From NCBI RefSeq assembly GCF_020085105.1, contig NC_058051.1:20411955-20475954 (forward strand): 64,000 bases of DNA, written 5' to 3'. The DNA comes from Siniperca chuatsi (Eukaryota > Chordata > Actinopteri > Centrarchiformes > Sinipercidae). Shown in pieces: positions 12,601-30,217 of this stretch (the first letter of the stretch is position 1; every line of letters begins with the position of its first letter). A program made the position numbers and the translations under genes. The notes below the pieces were generated by a model. That model did not search any database. It was given only the letters and a program-made list of their open reading frames with translations, and had not been told where the DNA came from.

Positions 12601-15026
12601 GTGTTTGGAGACCATTTTGTGACCTTAGCATTAAAGCGTTCTATCTGACTTTTGTCAGAAATTAATTATTGACATGAAACTGTTCTTTGAGAAGTTATAA
12701 ACATTTTGTGTAGGTTTATTTTGACTTTAGTACAATAAAGGCCATACAATTTTTAAAAAGAAAAGGTATCCCTAAACTCATTCTCAAACTCATTCTACCC
12801 ACAAAGCACCAATCAGTGCCCAGAATGTACACAGGAGGACCAATCAGGTTCCGCCTCTTTACCGTGTCAACTCACTGTTCTGTGACTGAGGTTAAATGAG
12901 CTGAAAAGATCATGAAATGTTGCTCAATCTTAAGTTTTGAAACCACAGAGTTGATGATTTATATCAGTCATTATGGATGACTGCCAAATGTCAACCAAGT
13001 TGATAGTCATTTTTAAAATCTTGTTTGAATCTGTTTCCACCCTTAGCTAAAATGCTAGATAGCTCACTAATCTGATTATGCTGCTGTTTGTTAGCAGTAG
13101 TTACTCCACCATGCTAGGTTTGCTTCTGTTTAAAACTTGTTTACAGCAGCAAACACACAATGATGATAGTGTATCAGACACTGACATTGATGACCCTACA
13201 GCTGGTTCAGGCACAAAAGTAGAAGCTAATTTGGGAGCAGAAAAGAGCGAGACCTCGGGCCTGTGCTGGACTGGTAATCTGGCATACCGATCAAAAAAGA
13301 AAAACAGCAGACAAAGAAAAGATGTAGAACAAGGAGAGAAAGCATCAGCAAGATAATACAGAAACTTCCTTTGCATGTTTCTTTTTATTTTTTTATTTTA
13401 TTTTCTTCATTTTGAATTGCGAAAATTGAATTTGTTAGAAAAATGTATGAGCTGTATTATCAGTCCATATCTGTCAGTGAAAATCTTAATGTAGCTAAAT
13501 TGTTGTCTGTGCCCAAATATCTGATATTATAACTCCCTTCAGTAATTCATTCTTTAATTTTGTGTACTAAAACAAAGTAAGACTAAACTGTCAACTTTTT
13601 TCAACAAATTTGTTGCTTTATGTAAAGCCCTAAGGGCCTTATGATTCCAAGGTCACGATTTGGCATCCCAACAGCAGGTCTGATGCATTTATTCAGAGAC
13701 GATTGTTTACATTTGAAGAGGCCAGAGGTTGTTGTCCTGGATAGATTTAGCCCGTCTTTTGTTAGAGGTCTGTCTAAGGACAGACCAGTCACATGGTAAC
13801 AGTGTAATCCCGTCTCACATGCAAACGCTGTTTGTATCTATCTGCAACGCTGGCCGTGTACTGACCGTCTACTGGCACCCTTGTGACTCACCTCCAGTGG
13901 AGCGTTACATTGCACTACACACCAGCACACAAACAAGATAAACACATGATGAAGGATGAAATGAACACTCACATATTGGAAAAATTAAACCACGAATGGC
14001 CTGCGCTGCACCACGGGATGCATTGTTCCTGTGATGTTGCAAACGCACTGGCCAGATATATTTAGTTAGCTTTCTCAGAGCCCGCCGTCTTTGACAAAGC
14101 TGACTAATAAGACCACTGCTTGCTTGCTTGTCTGTGTCCTGGCTGCTAAGACTTTTAGGGAGCACGTAAGGCTTAATCCCATATTACCGTGGCTATGTTA
14201 AGTGCAAGCATCTGACAGTCACACACTTCCAAGAGGAACCTCCACGCAGAGCAGAGAGATAAACAGAATTCCTGGTTGATAAGCTTGAGCTGCAATCAGT
14301 GTTTATGAAACTTTATAGACATTTGCATGACATGACAGTGGAAATATGGGGGAAAGAAACTAGCTGCTGAACCCCCTCTCATTTCAAGACAATCCTATAA
14401 AGAGATCTTCTTGGCTGGAACCTGTTCAGTTTAGTGCGTGTGTAGTCTTCACTGTGCCATTTCTTACATAATGGCTGGCTGGGACTACACTGCACTAGCC
14501 CAAGTCCTAAGTCTGTCTAATGAAATTTAGATGGTGCCAACTCAGACTGAAACTACAGTATACAGCCAAAAATAATGCATCTATATGCTGTGTGTATCAG
14601 TAGGCTATCATACAGTATTGGGGTTTTTTTATGCATGTTCAACAATGGAAATGTAAAAGTGTGGTGTAAGATGGAGTGAGGGAGTTGAAGAGAGAGCCAC
14701 AGATTTTCAGATCAGTCTCTGGCTAAGTATGAGCTTACCTCTCTCTCTCTCTCTCTCTCTCAGGTGGTAATCTCTAACTAATAGCAAATTAGGATATTGG
14801 CAGTGACAGCAGCAGTGAGTTATGTCTTCCGTCAACTGGGAGGACATGTCAATACACAGGGACAAGGTCGCAAATGGGCAGGTCTGTCCAACACAAAACA
14901 CAACACAGTTATGGCTAACACCTTTAAGACAGATGTCGTAGTTAAACTTTATTTTATAATCAAAGGCGGTGTGGTAGCAATAAAGTATATGCTCCTGTAA
15001 GAACAAGGGATTGATGATCATCCAAT
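6601..15026. other. Upstream region and 5' introns of slc6a6, no gene found
   Basis: About 8.4 kb with no coding exon I can support on either strand. It must hold the 5' non-coding exon(s) and promoter of slc6a6, because the coding start follows an acceptor site directly. Small microsatellites are present: CT-rich at 8198-8215, CA at 8961-8978, a CATT tetramer run at 10563-10584 and CT at 14739-14761. The stretch 10600-11400 is somewhat richer in CpG and is a possible promoter area, but no TATA box or clear first exon was identified. Confidence 0.4.
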
Positions 15027-15871
15027 GGTGGAAGACGTATTCAGACCCTTTACTTACTGCTTACTACTTAAAAAGTACCACAATGTAAAAAGTACCCCCA
15101 TCACACTGTACTGTACATATATATAATGGCATTTCTATTTTTATTTTTGTATTTTTATGCCTGTTTTTGTATTTTTTATTTATGTTATTTTACGCCTTTT
15201 TTACTCAATACTCTTTTACTGTGCAAATTGCAAATAAAGTTACTTGAACTTGAACTACAAGTAAAAGCCCTACAATCAAATTCTTACTTAAGTAAAAGTA
15301 TGTAAGTATTATAGGCACAATGTACTAATTATGGAGCAGAATGGCCCCTGTGTCGTAGGGGGAGACAATTTTACCTAATTTATGTACTGTTGGATAGTTT
15401 AATCTACAGTAATGCATCATATGTTATAAACCACATCATAGCTTTTGTATGTAACAAGGTAATAATAGCAGTGGTTTAGCAGACTTTACACACAAAATAC
15501 ATGATCATTATATAAAATATGATGTATTATTAGAAATTAAATGACCCCACAATATATAAAAGTATATAAAGTAGTTCAAATTATCTTAACCTCCACCAGA
15601 TATAACATTAAAAGGCTGCCCAGACATTAATTAAACTGTAATAATAATGAAATAATATGATATATAATTATATATCAGTCACAGGGGCATTTTTCTGCAT
15701 AAGGAGTACTTTTACTTTTGATACTTTAAGCACATTTTGCTGATAATACTTATGTACCTTTACTTAAGTAATATTTTTGATACAGGACTTGTACTTGTAA
15801 TGGAGTATTTTCACACTGTTGTACTGCTATTTTTACTTAAGTAAAATATCGGAATACTTCTCTCATCACTG
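15027..15871. mobile_element. MITE-like repeat family D with inverted ends, interrupted
   Basis: The left end (tggtggaagacgtattcaga at 15029) and the right end read as reverse complement (cagtgatgagagaagtattc, ending near 15870) are imperfect inverted repeats, and the body is full of 'acttaagtaaaagta' motifs. A second copy of the family lies at about 37150-37770. A LINE-like 3' tail interrupts it at about 15110-15255 and a SINE follows its right end. No transposase was seen. Confidence 0.6.
15110..15255 (+). mobile_element. LINE 3' tail fragment inserted in repeat D
   Basis: T-rich 3' untranslated type sequence ending in 'aaataaagttacttgaactt' is typical of fish CR1/Rex-like LINE ends. No reverse transcriptase coding sequence is attached, which fits the usual 5' truncation of LINE copies. 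Family assignment is tentative. Confidence 0.45.
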
Positions 15872-15875
15872 CTGC

Positions 15876-16130
15876 ATCAGTGGGCGACTGTGGCTTGGTG
15901 GTAGAGTGGGTCGTGCACCAATCAGAAGGTTGGCGGTTTGATCCTAGCTTCACCCAGCCCACGTGTAGAAGTGTTCTTGGGCAAGACACTGAACCCCAAA
16001 TTGCACTGATGAGCAGTTGCCATCCCATTTTGTGTTTGAATGGGGTGAATGTGATATGTAGTTGAAGCGCTTTGAGTAGTCAAAAAAACTAGAAAGGCGC
16101 TATATAAGTACAGTCCATTTACCATTTGCT
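15876..16130 (+). mobile_element. tRNA-derived SINE
   Basis: The 5' part has a Pol III box A-like 'tggcttggtggtagagtgg' and, about 30 bases later, a box B-like 'ggcggtttgatcctag'. The tail runs through 'gaagcgctttgagtagtc' and 'ggcgctatataagtacagtc', a pattern common at the 3' end of fish SINEs. It is a retroposon and not a working tRNA gene: no cloverleaf with an anticodon arm can be drawn. Confidence 0.65.
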
Positions 16131-16169
16131 GCAAAGTAACTACAGATGTTAAATAAATGTAGTAGAATA

Positions 16170-17320
16170 CAGTACATCTTCCTTGCAACACAGCTCACGT
16201 TATCAGCTTTATGTTTGACCTCCTGTAGCTTTCTCCATCTGTTCCAAATGTAATGAATCCTTCATGTGAGCCACGTGTAGAAAAACATCATGTTGAGATG
16301 AGCATGTTTATTTCTGGAAAAGACAGATAGACAGATGGTATGAATGACACAGCCCTGCATGTTCTGTACACATCATATCACCTGAAGTAAAAACTGATAA
16401 TGAAACAACAAAAGTGAAATGAAAGAAACCACCAAAATAAGTTTGAATGGAGGACCAGAGAGATTATGGATTTAAATGCTCAAAAGAACAAGGAAAAAGA
16501 AAACAGTAGGACCAGAACCACACTCTATCATGCTCACGCTAGTAATCTTTTTTGTATGTCACTGCAGTAAGAGATATTTTTATTACACTGCACACCCAGA
16601 AGTCAAACCAACACCTAGACAGATAATAACCTTTATTGTCAGAAGGTTAAAGGAACAAGCAGACAACAGCTGTTTGTCCTTTTGTCTGGTAAATTTCTGC
16701 CCTTGCAGATTCCGGTATGAGGAGACAGAAGTCACAGTGAAGTCTCAATGAGTCACGCAGTGGCATGAGTCAAGAGCCAAGAGATTTTACCCTTTGCTGC
16801 CCCCTTTTTTTTTCTTCTGCAAAAACACATGGAAATCATCAGGGCAAAAAAATGTGTACTGGACACATGACAGAAATATGAGTCATAACTTGGACAGAAA
16901 GAAAATAAAATATAACTGTTTTAGTCAGTGTCTGTGGCGGAGGCTGCAGCTTGAGGATATTCAAACTGAACGCATGCCAGTATGTTGCAATCGAACATAG
17001 TTTAAACACAGATCACATTAGGGTTTGATTTCATGCCAGCTGAGAATGGCAGTTAACACTAAAACAATGATTGTGACAGTGATGTTAAACCTTTATTATG
17101 AGTTATTATAGGGCTTCACTTTTAACTTCAATATTAAAGAAAATAGTATCACAAAGGGCAAAGGGACAATCTGATTAATTGCTTGACAGGCTGCAAAGAG
17201 TGTTTTTGTTACTGAGCCAAGAAACAAACTGACCACGGGATCTAAATAGATTTAGTCACGTTAACTGACAACATAATAGTTGTGCAATCAAGGTAGGGAA
17301 AACAAGACTTTGAGTCTACC
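16170..17320. other. Intergenic stretch without recognised features
   Basis: AT-rich sequence. The open frames here are short, overlap on both strands and match nothing I know. Confidence 0.4.
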
Positions 17321-17324
17321 GTCA

Positions 17325-17980
17325 TGCTGGCGGCTCTGTGAAGCTGTATTTAGGCACAGCGGTGCTTTGAGCTAAATGCTAACACATCTTAGTTTAGCGT
17401 GCTAACATTTGCTAATTAGCACTAAACACAAACTACAGAGTATGATGGGAATGCCATTCATTTTGCAGGTATGTGGACATAAACCAAAGTATTAGACGAC
17501 TAAAAGCAATTGACCTGGATAAAATGTCACAGATCATCAAAGTCATTACAAATCATCCTGAGGGGGACATGATTGTGTGCACCAAATTTCATGGCAATTA
17601 ATTCAGTAGTTGTGGAGACATTTCACTCTAAATTACAAATGTGAACCTTGCGGTGGTGCTCGAGAAAAAGTCAGGGGATCACCAAAATCACTCGGGTTCA
17701 TCCTCTGGGGGCACCCTGGATATCTACACCAAATTCATGGCAAGCAATAGAATAGTTGTAGAAATATTTCAGTAAAAGCCACAGACTTCAACCTGCTGGT
17801 GGCACTAGAGTTAAAATCAGGGGATCACCAAAGTAATTAGACTTCATCCCCTGGGGACCATGAATGTCTGTACAGTATTTCATCTCAGTATGTCTGGTAG
17901 TTGTTGAGATATTTCAGTTTGGACCACGACCGACAGTGCCACCCTTAGAGTCATGCTGCTAATACGGCTAAAAAGCCTCA
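17325..17980. repeat. Dispersed repeat family C, copy 1
   Basis: Begins with 'gtcatgctggcggctctgtg', passes through 'gctaacatttgctaattagc' and then repeats the theme 'accaaatttcatggcaa' followed by 'gttgagatatttcagt', and ends in 'catgctgctaatacggctaa'. Inside, a unit of about 110-120 bases (free of coding) is repeated two or three times. Other copies lie at 18920-19140, 42945-43605 and 45655-46310. The class is unknown to me. Confidence 0.65.
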
Positions 17981-17999
17981 GTGTAAACTGACATTTTAA

Positions 18000-18920
18000 T
18001 GTCAAATTTAACTGACAAAGTCTTGCTTTCAACTAAATCCAACCCTGTCCCCACTCTGAAGTAGGGCCAGTGTAGAGGTGTAGAGACGTTGAATGGGAAC
18101 TAACTGTGGCACCAAGCTGCTATCATAGAGATGCTGGTTTGACTTGTAAACACAGTCTCTGTGGAAATTGAATACAATGACCATGGAAATTGAATGAAGT
18201 GAAGAGAAATATAAGTTCTTCCTGTATAGAGTATAAACATCCACATTTCCGCGCAGTGTGATGTCCATCTAAAACCCAATAAAGTGGACTTTCCCACCCA
18301 AGCCTGAAACCACACAGAGTTGCTTAGCAACAACCATAAAACATTTGTAAAGGAAGCTTGCTGGGGTAATAACAAATTGTTTATTCTTGTCTTTTTCAAC
18401 ATGTAAGCCTTCAAGACTCTGGGCTGGAAGCCAAGGGTTTTGTTGTCGAAAGGATGGCCTTGTGTTTTGGTTGAACTACAGGAGCTCTGCTCCACAGTAT
18501 AGGCCTACTCTCTGTAGGGACTGGAGCTTTCCCACTGTTCTGAACCTCAGGGCTCCATTAAGGTGATGTACAGCTTTGTCTTCACCTCCAAGACGCCAAT
18601 TATAAATTATGGCGCAAGTACACCGACACACACATGCACACATTTAAATCACTGCTAACATGTAACAGTGCCTCACTATTTACTGCCCTTCATCACACCT
18701 TTGTGGACTTGTGATGAATGAGTGATTTGAAAAATGGACAACTGTCAAACAGCCCCATTCAGAAAATTTTCCCATGAGACCTGGATGTCAGATTTATTTG
18801 TTTCCCACAATGCATGAAGAGGTGTGTTTCCTCTAAGAAACAGCCATTGTGTGTGGTGAAGGGCAACTCACCACAACCAGTGATGATAAATTGAGAAATG
18901 GCGCCATCTTTAGGTGCCTT
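18000..18920. other. Intergenic stretch without recognised features
   Basis: No exon, RNA gene or named repeat can be supported here. Confidence 0.4.
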
Positions 18921-19140
18921 CCTACACTTGATCTTAAAATGTTAATTCATGGGAGATTAAATTTTGACCAGATGATGGCACTAGATGAAAAGTTAGAGTA
19001 CAGATAATCCTGTGAGGGACATGAATGTCTGAACCAAATTTCATGGCAATACATCCAACAGTTGTTGAGATATTTCAGTCCGGACCGACGAATTGACTGA
19101 CACTGCCATCCCTAGAGCCATGCTGCTAGTATGGCCAAAA
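18920..19140. repeat. Dispersed repeat family C, partial copy 2
   Basis: Only the right half of the family is present: 'gaccagatgatggcactaga', 'ccaaatttcatggcaataca', 'gttgttgagatatttcagtc' and the end 'catgctgctagtatggccaa'. Confidence 0.65.
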
Positions 19141-20262
19141 AAAAAATGTCATGATGAATTATAGTAAAAGTAAGTAAAATAAAAGCAATTCAATTTTATG
19201 AAGCCACAATGACACACTGAAATAAAACATTACTCGTGCTTGCAATACCATGTTTAATTGCCAAAACCAAGAGCAGTTATTTATCCATTTTTAGAATAGC
19301 AGTATCACCATCTTGACAACAAATCTTTAAATATTTCCTTGTGTTGATTGTGGATTTTACATGCAAACAGTTTAGTAAGAGCTTTATTTTCTTGTGCACC
19401 CACTGGGCAAGAGATGTTTGCTGTCACACATGGCAGCAGGAAATATGTTTTTCCATTTTAGGTTTAAACAAAGGGCAGGAATATGTTTAAGGTGGATAAG
19501 TGTAAGTATTCACGGTGGAGGAATGTCACAGGTTGAATAGTGAGGCGAACTACAGCAGCCAAAGCCAATCAAATCCAAAATAAAAGTTGCATTCTTCTGT
19601 GCATGAAATACATCATAAAACTATATTCTATGAAGTTAGAGGTTAAAAATATTTTCTGAATGAATGAAGTAAACATACAGTATACTGTACTGTTCGTCAT
19701 AGTTATCAAGTGCGTGTCAGTGCATGGCATGCACTTGTTTGGCTTTCTTTTAGCATACCAATAACGCTAATGCTATAATAACTCCAATGCCATAGTGTTC
19801 AATATGAGGGCTGATGCTGAACTTTGCTGGGGGCAAACTACATTTTAAAAGCTAAATAACCAGCTAGTTTAAATTCTAGCAATTACAAATAATGCCTAAA
19901 ATAAATTCATGCACGTGCAATTCAAAAATATTCTGTTGAAAATACATAATCCACAATTTCCTCAAAACACCTCCTGCAGAACTTAACAATGTGATACTTC
20001 ATAACAAATATATTTTCTTATCATTTGATATGACTCACTCAAAGAAACTTTTAATAGACAACATAAACAGCTTTCTCTGAATATGCCCCTGTAACATCAG
20101 AACATCCACTGAAAACACATTCTGTACAATATACTGTAAATAAAATAAAACCTACAAACACACAGACCATATGTTTTTCTCATATGTCCCCTCCCAGAGC
20201 ATCCAACTTAAAAACTCCGCAGGAGCTGCAGCGACAGCCACAAACCACAACCTGCCGACCCC
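19141..20262 (-). other. abtb1 3' flank and probable 3' UTR
   Basis: Downstream of the abtb1 stop codon on the minus strand. Candidate AATAAA signals on that strand (plus-strand tttatt) occur well away from the stop, for example near 19382, so the true end of the transcript is not clear. No other gene is seen. Confidence 0.4.
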
Positions 20263-27025
<6,763 letters not shown>

Positions 27026-27290
27026 GATCCCCGCGGTGTTTTCGGTCTTCTGTAATGCATTGAGACGGCCTGTCTAGCGGACAGGTGAGCGATGATTTGG
27101 TGTTGCTTCAGTCTTTGCTCGGTCGACGCTGAGAAAGTTTGCTGGCTGACTGTCACACCTTCTTGCAGTTGTTGACAAGCTGCTCGGGTCCTCGGTGGGG
27201 TTTTTTTTTTTGACTAAGAGGTCCAGCAGTCACGTGACTAGAGAGTGTCCACTTCACGTGGTGTAGAGAATTACGGAGTTCTGACCCGAC
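27026..27290 (-). promoter_or_regulatory. abtb1 5' UTR and probable promoter
   Basis: CpG-containing sequence directly upstream of the abtb1 start codon with no TATA box in view. It contains the 10-base palindrome gtcacgtgac at 27229-27238 (an E-box of the USF/TFEB CLEAR type) and a second CACGTG core at about 27255-27260. Both lie within about 240 bases of the ATG. Promoter function is inferred. Confidence 0.6.
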
Positions 27291-27390
27291 TCTGCGGTCA
27301 ACCGAGCCAAGTCGGTGTTGCGCCAGCCGCCGCTTGGATTTTGATGCGCGTCTATCCATGTTACGGTACGGGTGCTTGAAGTGGCCAAAA
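27291..27390. repeat. Left arm of a 1.3-kb-spaced inverted repeat
   Basis: The stretch with 'cagccgccg', 'gattttgatgcgcgtctat' and 'gttacggtac' is matched in reverse orientation at 28700-28800. The two arms have a few small insertions relative to each other. Confidence 0.7.
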
Positions 27391-27839
27391 AGGACTAAGA
27401 AAGCCCCGTATTTCAGCAATAATTGATCACATTTGATATACCAAGTAAAAACGACATTATATGAAATCCAAACAACGTTATAATAAAAGTCGAAGTTATT
27501 CTACTGAACTGTTGTTTTTTTTTTTAAAGGGAGCTCAAACGTTAAAATATATATATTCATCTTTGACCTGTCATAAAGAAACCTTTCCTTCATAGGTTAC
27601 TGCCTGCCCTCTCTGGACGGCCAGGTCTGCCCTTCTCTATTGCTGTGGTCACTCAGTCTGTACACTGTCATCAGTTACTGTGGTTGGGTAGTCTGCAGTA
27701 TACTGTCTGTTTAGGGACACATGTTTCTAGTTTGTGTTGTGTGTGTCATCCATCGTGTAACTGCTCTGAGGCTGGCCGGGGTTTGTGGTGTCAGAAGGTG
27801 AAAGGTCAGCCAGCCTCAGGACTAGTTTGCTGAGGCGAC

Positions 27840-28620
27840 TCCTTTCTATCTTCAACTCTTGGTAGGCAAGGGCTTTATAATGGTAACAGGTAGGGCCACT
27901 CTTTTTAAATATGGCTCCATAATTTGATAGATCTTAGAAAGTAAAGCATATTGGCCATATTTCATTTCAGCCCCGCATGCAGAGTTTGGGGTTTTCCTTT
28001 GTACCCGCAAAATACTTTTGCACAACTCTGTATGCAGGGTTTCAACTGGATTTTTGTCCCATTTTGCCCAATCATTTTGTAGTAAGGGGCCCCATACCTC
28101 ACTGCCATACAATGCAAATGATTCTATAACTGATTTAAATATTTTGAGCCGTGTCCTAATTGGAATTTGGATTTGAACTGAACATTTGATGGCATAGAAG
28201 TGCCTTCTCTTTGAGTTCCTTCACAGCAGAGTAGAAGTTTCCTGGCAAACTAATTTGTAAACCTATAGGTATTTGTTTGTTCTATTCAGGTCTCACCTAT
28301 TTTAAAATGTTGGGTCATTTCTCTGTAACCTTGATCTTTTTTGGAAGGTAATTTTGGTCTTCTTCATGTTAACTGTCAGGGCTCAGGTCTGACAGTACTG
28401 ATGGAGAAGGTCCAGGCTCTGCTGAAGACCTTCTTAAGTAGGAGACAGTACCAGGTCATCTGCATAAAACAGACACTTAATTTCTGTGTCTTGAAAAATG
28501 AGACCAGGTGCTGTTGATTGTTCTAATAACATATTATTATTATTATTATTATTATATAACATGTTAATATAAACATTGAAGAGGGTGGGGCTGAGGTTAT
28601 CTTGGAATTCCAGAATATGA
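27840..28620 (-). mobile_element. LINE (non-LTR retrotransposon) ORF2 fragment
   Basis: On the minus strand, about 28620-28430 encodes reverse transcriptase motifs: LSPTLFNVYIN followed by the catalytic box FYADDLV. Further downstream (28112-27852) comes MYGSEVWGPLL, VETLHTELCKSILRVQRKTP, a C-terminal segment typical of fish LINE proteins of the I/Nimb-like kind. The order of the two parts is right for one element. The reading frame is interrupted between them and an ATT trinucleotide run (28532-28554) sits inside, so the copy is dead and 5'-truncated. The exact clade is not certain. Confidence 0.8.
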
Positions 28621-28699
28621 ATTGAATCATGATGTGTAATGTAATGTGAGAAACATGGATCAATATATCCATGGTGAGAAATTATTGCTGTCATGCGAG

Positions 28700-28800
28700 T
28701 CTTTGAAGCACCTGTACCGTAACAGCGCGAATAGACGCGCATCAAAATCGGCGGCTGACTTGACCGGCTTTTTAAATGACGGCTGACTTGACCGCAGTAA
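28700..28800. repeat. Right arm of the inverted repeat, with an internal direct repeat
   Basis: Reverse complement of the arm at 27291-27390 ('gtaccgtaac', then 'atagacgcgcatcaaaatc', then 'ggcggctgac'). It contains two exact copies of cggctgacttgaccg at 28752-28766 and 28780-28794. Confidence 0.7.
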
Positions 28801-28861
28801 ACTAACGACGCTTCACAAGACGGCAGATGTTTACTATTCCCCTGCACCAAAAACGTTATGT

Positions 28862-30210
28862 ACCGCTATATACATCAACTTGCTGTCATTTTTAACCGCA
28901 GACATGTAACTCGAATGAGCTCGTGTTAACGGCTATAAAAGCCTGAAAATCTGGGCTCACTTGAACGCAGCACACGTCACTGTGTTTTATCAACCGTTTT
29001 TACCATCTAGGTGTTGAACAGCTGTTTACGACGGTCATACAAATCATACAATGATGATGACATGAAAACATAAAACAGCTTTGTAAACCCAGTAGTGTTT
29101 GAGATCTGTGAGAAGAAAAACACATATAATTAGTAGTTTAACAGACGTAGTATGTAATAAATTGAAAGTATGGACATAATTCTCTACTCAGATGTGTATT
29201 TTTAATTCATCTTCTAAAGGGGAAAAACAAACCATTCAGATGTGTGGCACGTGACTTATTTTTTTCAATAATTAGCAGTAAGAGAACCCATCATGCCATG
29301 TTAGGGTATGTAATGCTCAGAAATATGGTATCATTTTAAAAAAATGTACTCCAGTACAGAAGAGAAACTTGTGTCAGAAGACTGAGCTTCTATCATAAAG
29401 GCTGATGATATTCTATTGTTACTGTCAACAAATCCTGTAAAAATACTTAACGACTTCCCCACCCTCATTCCTACTGAAAACATTCATCTTTAAATAAAAA
29501 CCAGGTCATGAATAAGTATATTTTTAAATTTGTATTAAAGACTAAGTATTCTGCTAAAATAGCTGGACACTGTAGTTTTTAGCAAACGCTACTTACTAGT
29601 GAGTAAGGCAGCACAACTGCATGTGTGGGATTCACTTAAACTAACTTGAGTTTTAATAGTTTTTAGACAACAGCACTGCCAGAGATCAATAACTACAGAG
29701 ACAATGAAGTTGAGAAAAAGGGGTTAGAAATTTGAAGGCTCTTAGCCAAACTGTGTAACAGATATATAGGTTGTAAAATCTTAATTTTATGCCTTTTTAG
29801 GCGGCTTAATAATCATTGTCACAGACCGTACTTAAAACCTAATCAAACTTTTAGATACTGCATGTTTTGACAATCTAAATAGCACAGGTATAACATAGTA
29901 TCTACTAACAAAGTATGTTCTTGTTTCTTCTTTGCTTTTCTTGTCTATTTGAACCAATGAGCCAGTTTAATTAATTAGATTTAGCTACTGTCTTATTTAT
30001 GCAGTAAACCAAATGCAATTTCCAAGATTTCCAAGCATTTCCTCTCATTACTTGCACCCTTGCCTTTCACAGAGCGACTGGCTCGAGTAAATTACAGTTT
30101 TGCTCTTTACCTGTGACAGCTCTGTTAACTGATGCTCGCTGGGTATCAGCAACGTCACATCTTTGGTAGCTCTTTGTCATCCAGAAAGGAGGAGCGTTAC
30201 ATACTGTAAT
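28862..30210. other. Intergenic stretch without recognised features
   Basis: AT-rich, no coding exon or named repeat that I can support on either strand. Confidence 0.4.
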
Positions 30211-30217
30211 TCTACCT

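Noticed and set aside
13078-13376. Overlapping 91-92 residue open frames on both strands
   Set aside because: Low-complexity and unlike any protein I know; no splice or promoter context supports a gene.
15876-15960. A tRNA gene
   Set aside because: Box A- and box B-like words are present but no cloverleaf can be drawn, and the 3' tail is that of a SINE.
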